Shown here: positions 42,383-51,744 of the stretch, piece after piece | Layout of the letters: each line of letters starts with the position of its first letter | Position numbering within the stretch: the first letter of the stretch is position 1 | From: Pythium myriotylum | Lineage: Eukaryota; Oomycota; Peronosporomycetes; Pythiales; Pythiaceae | Direction of reading: 5' to 3' | NCBI GenBank assembly: GCA_023091665.1 | Contig: JALJCQ010000004.1 | Coordinates: forward strand, 2,356,001 to 2,420,000 | Length of the DNA stretch: 64,000 nt | Program-made: the position numbers and the translations under genes | The notes under the pieces: model-generated | What the model was told of the DNA's origin: nothing | Seen by the model: the letters and a program-made list of their open reading frames with translations, nothing else | The model's database searches: none

Positions 42383-43873
42383 ATGGCCGGAGAACGCACG
42401 CCGCTCTTCACCACCAACGGCGACGCGTCGCGTTCCAACAAGCGCCGCTTCTACGCCAAGATCGCCGCCGCCGCCGCGCTCGTCGTCGCCACCACCGTCG
42501 TCATCTACGCCGCCACGAGATCCGACGACGCGAAGGCCTCGTCCAAGCCAGCTGCCGTCTCCTCCATCACGGACGACAACTGGTTCTGTGGCGAGACCAA
42601 GTTCGAGGCCGACTACATTAAGCTGTCGAACAAGAAGGGCGACGACGAGTACTTCTACTGGTTTGTGCCGTCTCGCAGCGCGGATCCGAGCAAGGATCCG
42701 TTGGTGTTGTGGCTCACTGGAGGTCCAGGTAGCTCAAGTATGCTCGCTATGTTCACTGAAAATGGCCCGTGCATGGTATCCCCCGAGTTGAAGACGACGT
42801 GGAACCGCTACTCGTGGACGAACAATGCAAACGTGATCTGGTTGGATCAGCCCTCGGGTGTTGGTTTCTCTAACATTGTCGACAAAGACGATGCGGACTA
42901 CACCGAAGACAATGTTGGTGAGAACATGTACGCGTTCCTCAACAGCTTCATGGACAAGCACCCCGAGTTCGTCGGACGCGATTTCTACATCACTGGCGAG
43001 AGTTACGGTGGGCATTACGTTCCAGGTTCTTCTCACTACATCTGGCAACAGAACAAGAAACTCCCACAAGGCGAAGCGAAACGAATCAACCTCAAGGGAA
43101 TCGCCATCGGCAACGGACTCACCAACCCGAACATCCAGTACAAGTACAACCAGGATATGGCGAACAACCAGTACAACATCACGTTGTTGACGGACGCACA
43201 GGTGGCGAAGATGAAAGAAGACAGTGTGGAGTGTATCGCGTTGACGGAGCGTTGTCAGTCTTCGCCGAAGAACGGTTCTATTTGTGTGGACGCGCAGGGT
43301 TGTTGGCAGGAGAAGTTGATCGCGCCGTTCATGGACGTGCACCGCAACTTGTATGATTTCCGCGAACAATGTTCACCGGATCACTTGGAAGAATGTGGTT
43401 CCAGCTATGCCTTTTTGGTTGACTACTTCGGTCTAGATGTTGTCAAGAGGCACGTGCCAGTCCTGAAGCACGCATGGCACGAGAGTGATGCTGATGTGTA
43501 TGCGAACTACGTCAGCTCGGGTGACTGGTCGTTCGCGTACCACACGTACGTTGCCGATCTACTCAACGACGGCCTGCGCGTCCTCATCTACGCCGGAGAC
43601 GCCGACCTCATGTGCAACTGGATCGGCAACCGAGCCTGGACACTCGATCTCGACTGGAACGGGAAGGACGGCTACAACGCGGCACATGAGTACGCGCTCA
43701 AGACGCAGGACCCGTTTGTGGAGAATGCCCCGGTGGTGGATGCGGGTGTGGCTCGTCAGTTCGAGAACTTCGCGTTCGTGCGAGTGTACAATGCTGGTCA
43801 CATGGTGCCGACGAACCAGCCTGCGGTGTCGTGGGTGCTGATTGACAAGTTCTTCAAGGGCGAACAGTACTAA
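42383..43873 (+). CDS. Membrane-anchored serine carboxypeptidase (S10), copy 2
   Basis: A single exon of 496 aa, with the ATG placed by identity to copy 1. The frame is open further upstream but that part is unlike copy 1. The triad is Ser207, Asp406 and His473. The first 130 residues, a central block and the last 120 residues are nearly identical to copy 1, even at silent sites. Two patches differ clearly: about residues 132-188 (e.g. SNIVDKDDADYTEDNVGENM) and about 318-372 (YDFREQCSPDHLEECGSSYA). The first patch lies near the active-site entrance and the second in the cap-like insertion of the family, so altered substrate choice is likely. Recent duplication with gene conversion is the simplest history. 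Confidence 0.95.
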   Translation: MAGERTPLFTTNGDASRSNKRRFYAKIAAAAALVVATTVVIYAATRSDDAKASSKPAAVSSITDDNWFCGETKFEADYIKLSNKKGDDEYFYWFVPSRSADPSKDPLVLWLTGGPGSSSMLAMFTENGPCMVSPELKTTWNRYSWTNNANVIWLDQPSGVGFSNIVDKDDADYTEDNVGENMYAFLNSFMDKHPEFVGRDFYITGESYGGHYVPGSSHYIWQQNKKLPQGEAKRINLKGIAIGNGLTNPNIQYKYNQDMANNQYNITLLTDAQVAKMKEDSVECIALTERCQSSPKNGSICVDAQGCWQEKLIAPFMDVHRNLYDFREQCSPDHLEECGSSYAFLVDYFGLDVVKRHVPVLKHAWHESDADVYANYVSSGDWSFAYHTYVADLLNDGLRVLIYAGDADLMCNWIGNRAWTLDLDWNGKDGYNAAHEYALKTQDPFVENAPVVDAGVARQFENFAFVRVYNAGHMVPTNQPAVSWVLIDKFFKGEQY

Positions 43874-44037
43874 TGTGAAACCCTTCGACGTGTTTCACAT
43901 AAGTGCCGTTCGTCAACTGGGTCTCGCGTGTAAGGAGAGTAAAAAGCCACACATAATGCTGGAACAGGGTTATGGCGAAAGGACTGCATTCTTACCATTC
44001 TATCTACAGCCCTCATTATGTCTTCCCAAAACACAGA

Positions 44038-45888
44038 TCAAACAGCAGCAGGAAAGGCCATCATGAAAGAACAGAAGTCGACAAACACGTAGCGCGTCCA
44101 GAGGTAGAAGAACGTCGCCAAAAAGATGGAGATCGGTAGCGCTGGCAATGCCTTGTGCAGCACAGCCAACAAGAAGAGTGTGCCACCAAGTCCCTACATT
44201 ACGAAAAGCATTCCATGAGAAATCGGCCACCCAGAGCGATCGCAATCGCCAAAAGCTCACCATGACGATGCAGAGGAATGTCACTGCGAACGTTGAGAAG
44301 TCGTAAATGGCCGCACGACCGACCAACACACTGTAGAAGATGAAATCACCAAGACCCAGCTTGATGGTTTTATCATCCTCGTCTTCTTCCTGTTGACGAC
44401 GCTCACGTGCGTCCTGGCGAGCTTGAACTGGGCATGCAATAGCCATCGAGCACGAGCAAACCAAGTACTTGTGGAAGATCAACAGCCATAATCGCTGCTG
44501 GGTTGGGAAGAACTTCTCTGCGACTTGCGGTGCCTTCCAAACGTCTTCAGGGCTGAAGATGCGGTAGAATTCCTCCAGCAGCGCAATAAGCTGTTCCATC
44601 GTTTCACAATCGTGCGTGGAGAAGTCAGACTCGGCGACATTACGCGGGCGGCCATCTGCAGGACGAGGGGCAGGGGCACGAGTTGGCTCTGGAGCGCGGG
44701 TCGGTAAGTTGCGACCGGAGTTGTCAGATGACGCAGACGTCGATGACGACGTACGCGTTGTTTGTTTCTTTTCAACTCGTTGAGCACTGTTGTTGTTACT
44801 GCTTGTGTTGTTGGTGCTGCTCTTATTTGCGTTTGCGTTGTTGTTACGGTCTTCGTTGCCGACACCATCACGGACGTCGGCTTCGTAGATGAGACCAGGA
44901 AGAGGCGCCTGCTTATCCTGGATCATGCCAATGAGGATCTTCAGTGGCCCGCACGGTGTCAACACCGCACACAGATCGTAGACCGCGAACATGAAGCAAA
45001 AGATAAACGTCGTCCACTATAAACCAAAACGGTCAATCAAGAGATAACAAATGGAGGAGTAGGAAACCCCTTCGACGTACCTCAGGCCACATGGAGAACT
45101 CCCACGCCAAAATCACACTGACGCACACTAGGTAGCCGTTCTGCACAAATTTCGGCGAGCCCTTCTGGTAGAAAATTGAGATGACTCCAACAACGCCGAA
45201 GTTGATCATCACGAACAAGAAACTGGGCCAATCCACAGCCCAGCCAAGCTGATCGTTGATGATAGAGTCAACGAGCTGGCCGCCCACGAAACTCAAGATG
45301 GCAGTCGACGCGAACATGATGTATCCGGCCAGGAATTTCATGCAGTTGTACTTGTACAACAGCGCCATGCCGAACGTGAGCAGTGCGATGGCGCCGATGA
45401 TCACGAGCGCATTCACGAGCGACAGACCGACTTGCTCGGCACCGCCTTGTTGCTCTGCCTGACCAAACACAAGGTAGGTTCTAAAATTCATCACGAACAG
45501 ATCAGCACGAGCATAGCCGTCATTTGTCGTCACTCGTCACGTACTGCATCGAGGCCTCAATACTGGAGTTGCGGTAGTTCACGACCACAAAACTGGCGAG
45601 GATCATGGTGATACAGATGGGGTACACGATAGCCCAGAACGAGTTGACGCCGTGCATGAGGTCCTCGGTGGCGCCGTCTGCCGGAGCGTTGTTGCTGGCG
45701 GCCGCGTTCTCGTCTCCGCGCTGGCTGCCACTGCTGCTGCCTGCGCCGTGGACCCGCGCCGCCTGTGGGTCGCCGCCGCTGGGCGTGTAGAGCTTGTCGT
45801 ACGTGCGCACGACTTCTCCGCCTTCCACCATGGGGATCACCTGCGAGTCGTCCCGGTCGCTCGCGCGTGTCATTTTGCCTTCACTCAT
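44038..45888 (-). CDS. PSEN: Presenilin, aspartyl intramembrane protease
   Basis: Four exons (45888-45545, 45480-45081, 45016-44261, 44193-44038) give 551 aa. Presenilin is the catalytic subunit of gamma-secretase. All active-site motifs are present: YD in FAVYDLCAVL (Asp262), GLGD in KLGLGDFIFY (Asp472) and PAL in KALPALPIS (517-519). Nine membrane segments can be placed. The cytosolic loop between the two aspartates is long and rich in Asn, Ser and Thr (NNNANANKSSTNNTSSNNNS). The donor at the first intron, GTACGT after ...SMQ, was selected because it alone joins in frame to TYLVFGQ. The start at 45888 (MSEGKMTRAS) is the first ATG in frame. Confidence 0.95.
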
Positions 45889-46246
45889 CCACTCGCGACG
45901 AGAAGGCCGTGCAAAGAGAGAGGAGATCGCGCTCTGTCGATGGTGCGCGTCTAGCGAAAGCGCGAGAGCCTCGAGTCGTCGGGGAGGAGCCGGCAAGTAG
46001 GGGCTTCACGGGCGCGTCGCGGTGGTTTCTTGGGCGATTCCCCAACCTGACACAAACCCACGCACACCCAGAACAGTCGGTCGTGTCGTCTGCGCCGAAT
46101 ATGTCGACTTGCCCTACCCGCGATTGCACTCTCATGGAGCAACTGCTTCAAGGTTGTGGAAGGGGAGAAGTTGCTCATTGTAGACCCACAATGCGGCGAT
46201 AGCCACCAGATTCGAGTGTTTTTCAGGAAAACTTCACGCGGAATTT
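45889..46246. other. Intergenic region, presenilin promoter side
   Basis: This 358-base stretch lies between the presenilin start and the end of the EF-hand gene, both on the minus strand. Open frames here are short and arginine-rich. Nothing is called. Confidence 0.35.
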
Positions 46247-47214
46247 TCAGAACGGCAGAATCAGGCGGCTCTCGAAGTCAGTGGGCTGGACGATCTGCGG
46301 AAGGAGAGCCACCGTCAAGCCAGTGCTGAGATACCGTGGGTCACGGCGTCCAGAAAGACTCGCCTTGACAAAGTCCTCGAAAGAGAGGAAGTCGGTCTCA
46401 GACGCAGACTCGTCCAGAATGCGGCTCACCACCGCCTCTACAGTCTGTAACGTGGAGCTCGTCAGGAGGTGTGAGACAGACTCAGACTGGGGGACTCGCA
46501 CACCTCGTCCCGGCGCTTTGCAGCATCGGCAGACGACTCGCCGTCCTCGATCGCTTCGGGGTAGACGAGAGAGAGGTACGTTTTCAGATCTTCACGTGAA
46601 ATCTTCCCGTCGCCGTCGAGGTCGTGGAGTCGGAAGGCCTCTATTCCGTTCAGTGCGACTTCTTCACATAGCGAAGGAGAGACATCAGGAGAGCAGCTTG
46701 CGTACCCCTGAGTTTCAATTCCTGAGAGCTGTGATAGCTGTACAATGCAATGAACCGAACAAACTCCTAGAATCCAATGGTATGACAGTACGCCCACGCA
46801 ACAGCCCCACCAGTTCATTCACTCACGATGAAAGGGATTCTTGCACTTGGAGTGAGCTCGAAGACCTTGAAGATCTGGTCCTTGAGAGGGTTCACGGCAA
46901 TGCCTACAGCAATGTGACCGTTCACTTTAAAGCGCAATCTGTGACCCCAATAGTTCCAGACCTGGGATAGTGTAAAACTCGTCTCTCGTCATATCTTCTT
47001 GGGCTACGACCGCTTTATACCTCGATCGAATGCGATGAATTTCGCTTTTGGGCACTTCGCGCATCTTTGTCAAGAGCGATGCAAACAAATCCATCGATTA
47101 GTATGCTAACGTACACGAAGTTATCATGTACGCTTCTTCCAGTTGCTCTTCAGAGAGGTCGCTGGTCTCCTTCGCACTCAGTTTGTCGAGAAGAGTCCCT
47201 AGTGCCTGGCCCAT
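46247..47214 (-). CDS. Calcineurin B/CHP-like EF-hand protein with N-myristoylation signal
   Basis: Six exons (47214-47115, 47054-46962, 46903-46827, 46766-46706, 46661-46504, 46444-46247) with introns of 44-60 bases give 228 aa. It starts MGQALGTLLDKL, a good N-myristoylation signal. Landmarks match the CHP/calcineurin B family: DEFYTIPGIAVNPLKDQIF and FIEFVRFIALYS. One complete EF-hand loop is present (DLDGDGKISREDL, in EAFRLHDLDGDGKISREDLK). The other three are degenerate; the fourth reads DESASETDFLSFEDF. The C-terminus is extended by about 30 residues. Such proteins act as Ca2+-responsive partners of a phosphatase, exchanger or kinase; which one cannot be told here. Every splice join restores frame and family pattern. 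Confidence 0.85.
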
Positions 47215-47334
47215 TTCGGGCAATCAATCGGCAAGTTTTGAAGCGTCGCAGGAAGAAATGTGCGACGTGTGAGCGTTAGGGATGAAACAACAAGCTTGTC
47301 GAATGCACTCGTAAATTTATGAGGAAATGCATGT

Positions 47335-48183
47335 CTACACTGCTGCTGTCACGGTGCCAGCAGGCTTGATCTCCTGGCAGCATACACGACGTGTCAACTC
47401 GCGCGACACGCGACCGAACACGTGCATAAGGAGGATACCACCGATGAAGAACCCAACGCAGGTAAGGAAGTAGAGAAAAGGATCAGTGCCGAAGTTGAAC
47501 TTCTTGACGTTCCACCCTGCAACATACGAGTTGGCAGTATCTGATGCATAGTCTGCGACGAGTTCTGAGGCGATTGGAAGCAGCGGCAAGGAGACAACAA
47601 CGGCACTGATAATGCCAAGCGCAAACTTCACCGAGAGGAAGTACAGCACGACAACTGTGGAGCGGAATGAGATGCGCGCGAGCTTGGGTGCGAGACGCAG
47701 TTCATATGCAATGGCTGAAGTCTCGTCGATTTCGTCAGGTACATTCCAATGGACGGCAGCCTGGGAGCGCGTGATGGTGTTGGCGAGCGCGACGTCCATC
47801 ATCACTAGGAGGCGAGTGACTTGGAGAACGAGCAGATAGACTGGGATGCCAGCAAGACAGAACGGCAGCAGCACGGCTGCGATGCAGACGCCCATCAAGA
47901 CGACGCAAAAGGCAGCAGTGCCGAGACAGAAGTTGAGAATGTGGTACGGAATGAGCTTGAGCGTGAGCCAGAGGTGGCCGCCAACGCCGCCGGCGGACGG
48001 TGGCAGTGGCTCTGGTGCGACGATCGGCGCGGCCATGGGCACGGCTGGGTCGACGTGCTTGACTGGCTGCTCAGCGTCTGCTGGTGGTGCCGTCGGCTTC
48101 ATCATCGCGTCGTCGTCGCCACCGTCGTGGGCGTGGTAGACGTCGGAAGCTCGAATGGGGGCTGAGTTCTTTTGGAACTGCAT
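47335..48183 (-). CDS. Multi-pass membrane protein, paralog A of a tandem pair
   Basis: A single exon of 282 aa from the ATG at 48181-48183 (MQFQKNSAP); the frame is open for eight codons upstream but without an ATG. A Pro/Ala-rich cytosolic N-terminus (1-70) precedes four to five membrane segments: ILNFCLGTAAFCVVLMGVCI with the next helix, VVVLYFLSVKFALGIISAVV with VVSLPLLPI, and LYFLTCVGFFIGGILLMHVF. The arrangement resembles the four-helix sensor-like domain seen in some bacterial and protist proteins. The C-terminus has a Cys pair (RRVCCQE). It shares the YFL-x-x-KFALGI motif and overall layout with the next gene. Function is unknown. Confidence 0.75.
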   Translation of the reverse strand: MQFQKNSAPIRASDVYHAHDGGDDDAMMKPTAPPADAEQPVKHVDPAVPMAAPIVAPEPLPPSAGGVGGHLWLTLKLIPYHILNFCLGTAAFCVVLMGVCIAAVLLPFCLAGIPVYLLVLQVTRLLVMMDVALANTITRSQAAVHWNVPDEIDETSAIAYELRLAPKLARISFRSTVVVLYFLSVKFALGIISAVVVSLPLLPIASELVADYASDTANSYVAGWNVKKFNFGTDPFLYFLTCVGFFIGGILLMHVFGRVSRELTRRVCCQEIKPAGTVTAAV

Positions 48184-48617
48184 GGCAGTTTCAAGTTCGT
48201 AACACACTCGGATGGGTACAATTGGGTGCGAGGTGGGATACTGGAGAATGGAGACTCCAAGGCAAACAAATCCTCAAGGGTGGAGGTGGCTGTCGCTTGT
48301 CGCGTGGCTTGGGAGTGACGGAAGAGTGGACATGATGGACAGGATGCCCTACAGAGTCCAGCGCCTGACTCCAGCACCCATCGCAGAGTGCCAGACTGGC
48401 ACATCCAAGCGACGGTTCAGTCCATCCTTTCGTTTTGGCTCCGATTGGTGGTTGCTGGTGCTGTGGGATTGTACAGTCTCAGAGGCAACATCGAGTTGGA
48501 CTCAACCATTTCAATTGTGCTCCGTGGTCTCCTTATCTTGGCGCAAGCCCGTTCGACTCTCGAATCAACAATATTTGAAATGCTATTAGTGGCTGAAGAC
48601 TGATCTGTCTCGACAGG
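48184..48617. other. Intergenic region between the tandem membrane protein genes
   Basis: This 434-base region holds the promoter of paralog A and the 3' flank of paralog B. Short open frames on both strands are not protein-like. Confidence 0.35.
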
Positions 48618-49526
48618 CTAATAGGTTGAAGTAGAGCCATACACTTGCGTCGCGGCAGGATACTGTGACGTCGTTGGGTAGCCATGGAGCGTCTGGACGT
48701 AGCGATAAGTGGAGAACCGTTCACAGCAGAAGAACCGCGTCGCGGCTCGAGAGATACGCGCCGTGAGGTGCATGAGGGCCAAACTGATGATGAACATGCA
48801 AACACCTGCCACCGTGAAGCCGACCGGATCGGTCTCCAGGTTGAACTCGTGGACGTCGACGCCCACGATGTACACAGATGCGTCATCGTCGGTAGTCTGC
48901 GCCAAAATTGCTCCAAGAGGAAAGGAGATAGCGAGCGAGAGCACGACCAAACTTACAATCCCGAGCGCAAACTTGATGGTAAGAAAGTAGAGCGTTGCCA
49001 TCAGTGAAAGCGGCGAGACAGCCATGAGGCTAGGGGAGAGCCGTCGTCCTTCCATGCCGTAAAAGGCTGCTCGTTCCGGGATGCTCACAAAGACGTGTTC
49101 TTCAGCTGGTGAGATGTAGTTGTAGACTTCGACGTCAATCTGGGCGAAGAAGCGAACAACGTAGAGAACGACGCGGAAGATGACGATCCCGAAGCAGCAC
49201 AGCGGGATGAGCCCAAAGGACGCGGAGATACCGGCAATCACAACAGTGAACGCAGTGATCCCGAGAATAGCATTCATCAAGTGGAAGATGAAGAGCTTGA
49301 ACACCATGCCGCAGCATCCTTCGTTCCGGTAGTCTCCGCTGTACATGGGCGGCTCATAGGGCACCGCGACTGGCGGTGGGGGCTCGTGGAGCAGGGGCTG
49401 CTCATGCGGAGCGGTGTAATTTGGATTCGAGTAATGGTACACTGGCTGTGCCATCGGCGGCGCGCTGGGTTGCGGGATCGACGGGTAGTTGACGTCGCGT
49501 CGTGGGACAGACGGATCGGCCTTCAT
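48618..49526 (-). CDS. Multi-pass membrane protein, paralog B of a tandem pair
   Basis: A single exon of 302 aa (MKADPSVPRRDVNYP). The Pro/Tyr-rich cytosolic N-terminus (1-75) is followed by membrane segments LFIFHLMNAILGITAFTVVI, a second at FGLIPLCCFGIVIFRVVLYV, then LMATLYFLTIKFALGIVSLV and GFTVAGVCMFIISLALMHLT. The positions match those of paralog A, including KFALGI, an extracytosolic Asp-rich loop with a SYV/VYIVG-type motif, and a juxtamembrane Cys pair (RFFCCERF). Divergence outside the membrane core is high, so the duplication is old. The C-terminal 30 residues are Tyr/Thr-rich. No family function is assigned. Confidence 0.75.
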   Translation of the reverse strand: MKADPSVPRRDVNYPSIPQPSAPPMAQPVYHYSNPNYTAPHEQPLLHEPPPPVAVPYEPPMYSGDYRNEGCCGMVFKLFIFHLMNAILGITAFTVVIAGISASFGLIPLCCFGIVIFRVVLYVVRFFAQIDVEVYNYISPAEEHVFVSIPERAAFYGMEGRRLSPSLMAVSPLSLMATLYFLTIKFALGIVSLVVLSLAISFPLGAILAQTTDDDASVYIVGVDVHEFNLETDPVGFTVAGVCMFIISLALMHLTARISRAATRFFCCERFSTYRYVQTLHGYPTTSQYPAATQVYGSTSTY

Positions 49527-49844
49527 CGCTGCGTTGGTCTCGGTGTGTGGCGTGTTCCTGAATGGCGATCTCGTGTGTCGGCATCCACGAGTCCTTCGGG
49601 TCGCTTTGTCGAGCAGCTCCTCGGAATGATTGCAATGCGTTCGAAGATCTACGAGGTTTTGAGGTTTTACGAGCCATTTCAGAAAGGAATGATGGTAGAG
49701 AAGGCCGGGTCATTTGAAATGGGTACATCGGAGGAAAGCGAGGAGCCATTCGTCCTGCGTCCGAGAGTCTCATCGTACAATCTGTATTGGAGATTGCTGG
49801 TACACGCCCCTTCCAAGGGCCTCCGAGGTGGTGATCCAACTTCC
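49527..49844. other. Intergenic region between paralog B and the transhydrogenase
   Basis: This 318-base region holds the paralog B promoter and the 3' flank of the transhydrogenase gene, both on the minus strand. Nothing else is evident. Confidence 0.35.
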
Positions 49845-51744
49845 TCAGGCAACTTCGGCGTCATCGTCCGAGCTCAGTTTCTTGAGCGCCTCGACTTTGC
49901 GCAGACCATGCAATGCGGCTACGCGATACGCCTCGGCTAGTGTTGGGTAGTTGAAAACGGCATTTCGGAAGTACTCGATCGTTCCGCCAGTCGACATCAC
50001 AACCTGGCCAATGTGAATGATCTCTGTTGCACCTTCTCCGATGGCGTGCACACCGAGAACCTGGAGAGTCTTCGGACAGAAAATGATCTTCAGGAAGCCA
50101 GGCACACCCCCGAGCATCTGGCCCTTGGCAAGCTCTTCATATCGAGCGAGACCGACTTCATAAGGAACATTTTCTGCGGTCAGCTGCTGTTCACTCTTTC
50201 CCACCATCGAAATCTCAGGCACAGTGTAGATTCCGAAGGGGAAGACCTCGCCTGAACGCATGCGAGTACGCTGGTAGGATGGGTCGCTGAGTTGGCTGTC
50301 GTCCCCTCTCTTCTTGTTGATCGGTTTGGAACTGCGCATGTGAACAGACGCCAATCGGCCTTGCTCCATGGATGTGGAGGCCAGGGCCGGGTAGCCGATG
50401 CAATCACCAGCAGCATAACTGTCAGAAAAAAACACAGTTAGCGAAGGCACTGCACGCCGGCTTAGTAGAGCGCACTTACATATGAGGAACTGCGGTGCGG
50501 AAGTTATCGTCCACTTGAAGCAATCCGCGCTTGTCCGTTTCGAGCCCGACAGCTGCCAAGTTCAAGCCGTCTGTGTTGCCCTGACGGCCAACAGTATAAA
50601 GAAGGCCGTCACCGACAATCGTTTTGCCACTGTTCAGTTTGACAATCACTTCGCCGTTGGGAGCTTTCTCAACGGACTTGATAGTCTCATCGGTATAGAA
50701 ACGAGTCCCTGTCTGGCGCATGGCATATTTAAGCGCCTCAGCGACTTCCTTGTCGGCCATGTCAAGAATCTCTTTGCGGCCGTCGATGACTGTGACTTCC
50801 GAGCCAGGAATGATACTCATCATTGAGGCATATTCCATGCCGATGACGCCAGCGCCAACGACGATGAGACGCTTAGGAACCGCGTCGACGCCACCCCAAA
50901 GGATTTGGTCACTATCAAAGATAGTTTTGCCATCAAACGGGATGTCATCGCGACGTGCTGGACGGGTTCCAACCGCAAGCAGAAACTTATCAGCCGTGAG
51001 AACTCTGCCATGAACCGCCGGGTTAGCCAACATATCCACGCTATCATCGAGCGTTTTGACCCTACCGCTTGCAGATATCCGCACTGGTGTGGCGCTTGGT
51101 GTCAGTGGCGGTCTCGTACTTGTCGTTAGAAAGCACTGCAACCATCTTCTTGCTCGGATCTGGAAGGAAGCGCGCCGTACCCGCAATAAGCTCAATGCCG
51201 TTTCGCAGCAACTGGTGGCGCGTGATGTCTGTCTCTGCGCTCTCGACCTTGCGAACACGCTGCAGCACGTCCTCGATTCCAAACCGCTTCTTTGGCTTGG
51301 ATGCACCGTCGTAGAAGCTGCGATGGCGGTGGGCTGTCAGGTGCAAAATCGCCTCACGAAACGTCTGGATACATGCATACAGTCAGTGAGCTAAAGATCC
51401 CATAACGCTCGAGACCATGTCCGGAATCGAACCTTGGACGGCACTGTGCCCGTGTGGATGCAGACCCCTCCGATCATATCACGCTTGTCGATGATCGCGA
51501 CCGACTTGCCGTGCTTGGCGTGGTCGATGGCGCACTTCTGCCCCGCCGGCCCACTGCCGATGACGATCAGGTCGAAGTGCTCACTCGCCTTCATCTCTCG
51601 GAGCATCTCGCTGAGCGGCTTGCGCTCGGCCGCCGGCGGCGCGTTCTCGGCCGAGGCGGTGGCGCTGAGCGCGCGCTTGGCGACGACCGGCGCGTGGATC
51701 ATCTGCGCGCGGCGGCGCAGCAGCATCGTGGGCGTCGAGAGCAT
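49845..51744 (-). CDS. SthA-type NAD(P) transhydrogenase with mitochondrial leader
   Basis: Four exons (51744-51433, 51364-51120, 51067-50480, 50418-49845) give 572 aa. Family members are FAD enzymes that move hydride between NADH and NADPH. FAD and NAD(P) sites are seen in [15 protein letters not shown] and [27 protein letters not shown] is the second FAD motif. The redox loop reads [13 protein letters not shown]: the first Cys is kept, the second is Thr, as in SthA and unlike lipoamide dehydrogenase. The N-terminus ([20 protein letters not shown]) is a typical mitochondrial leader. The 52-base second intron is inferred because the frame otherwise meets a stop; splicing gives [14 protein letters not shown]. 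Bacterial SthA is soluble, so this is a eukaryotic organelle version. Confidence 0.9.

Noticed and set aside
51421..51440. GGTTCGATTCC on the minus strand, identical to a tRNA B-box
   Set aside because: The flanking five-base arms do not pair and no acceptor or anticodon arm fits. It is the start of an intron in the transhydrogenase gene.
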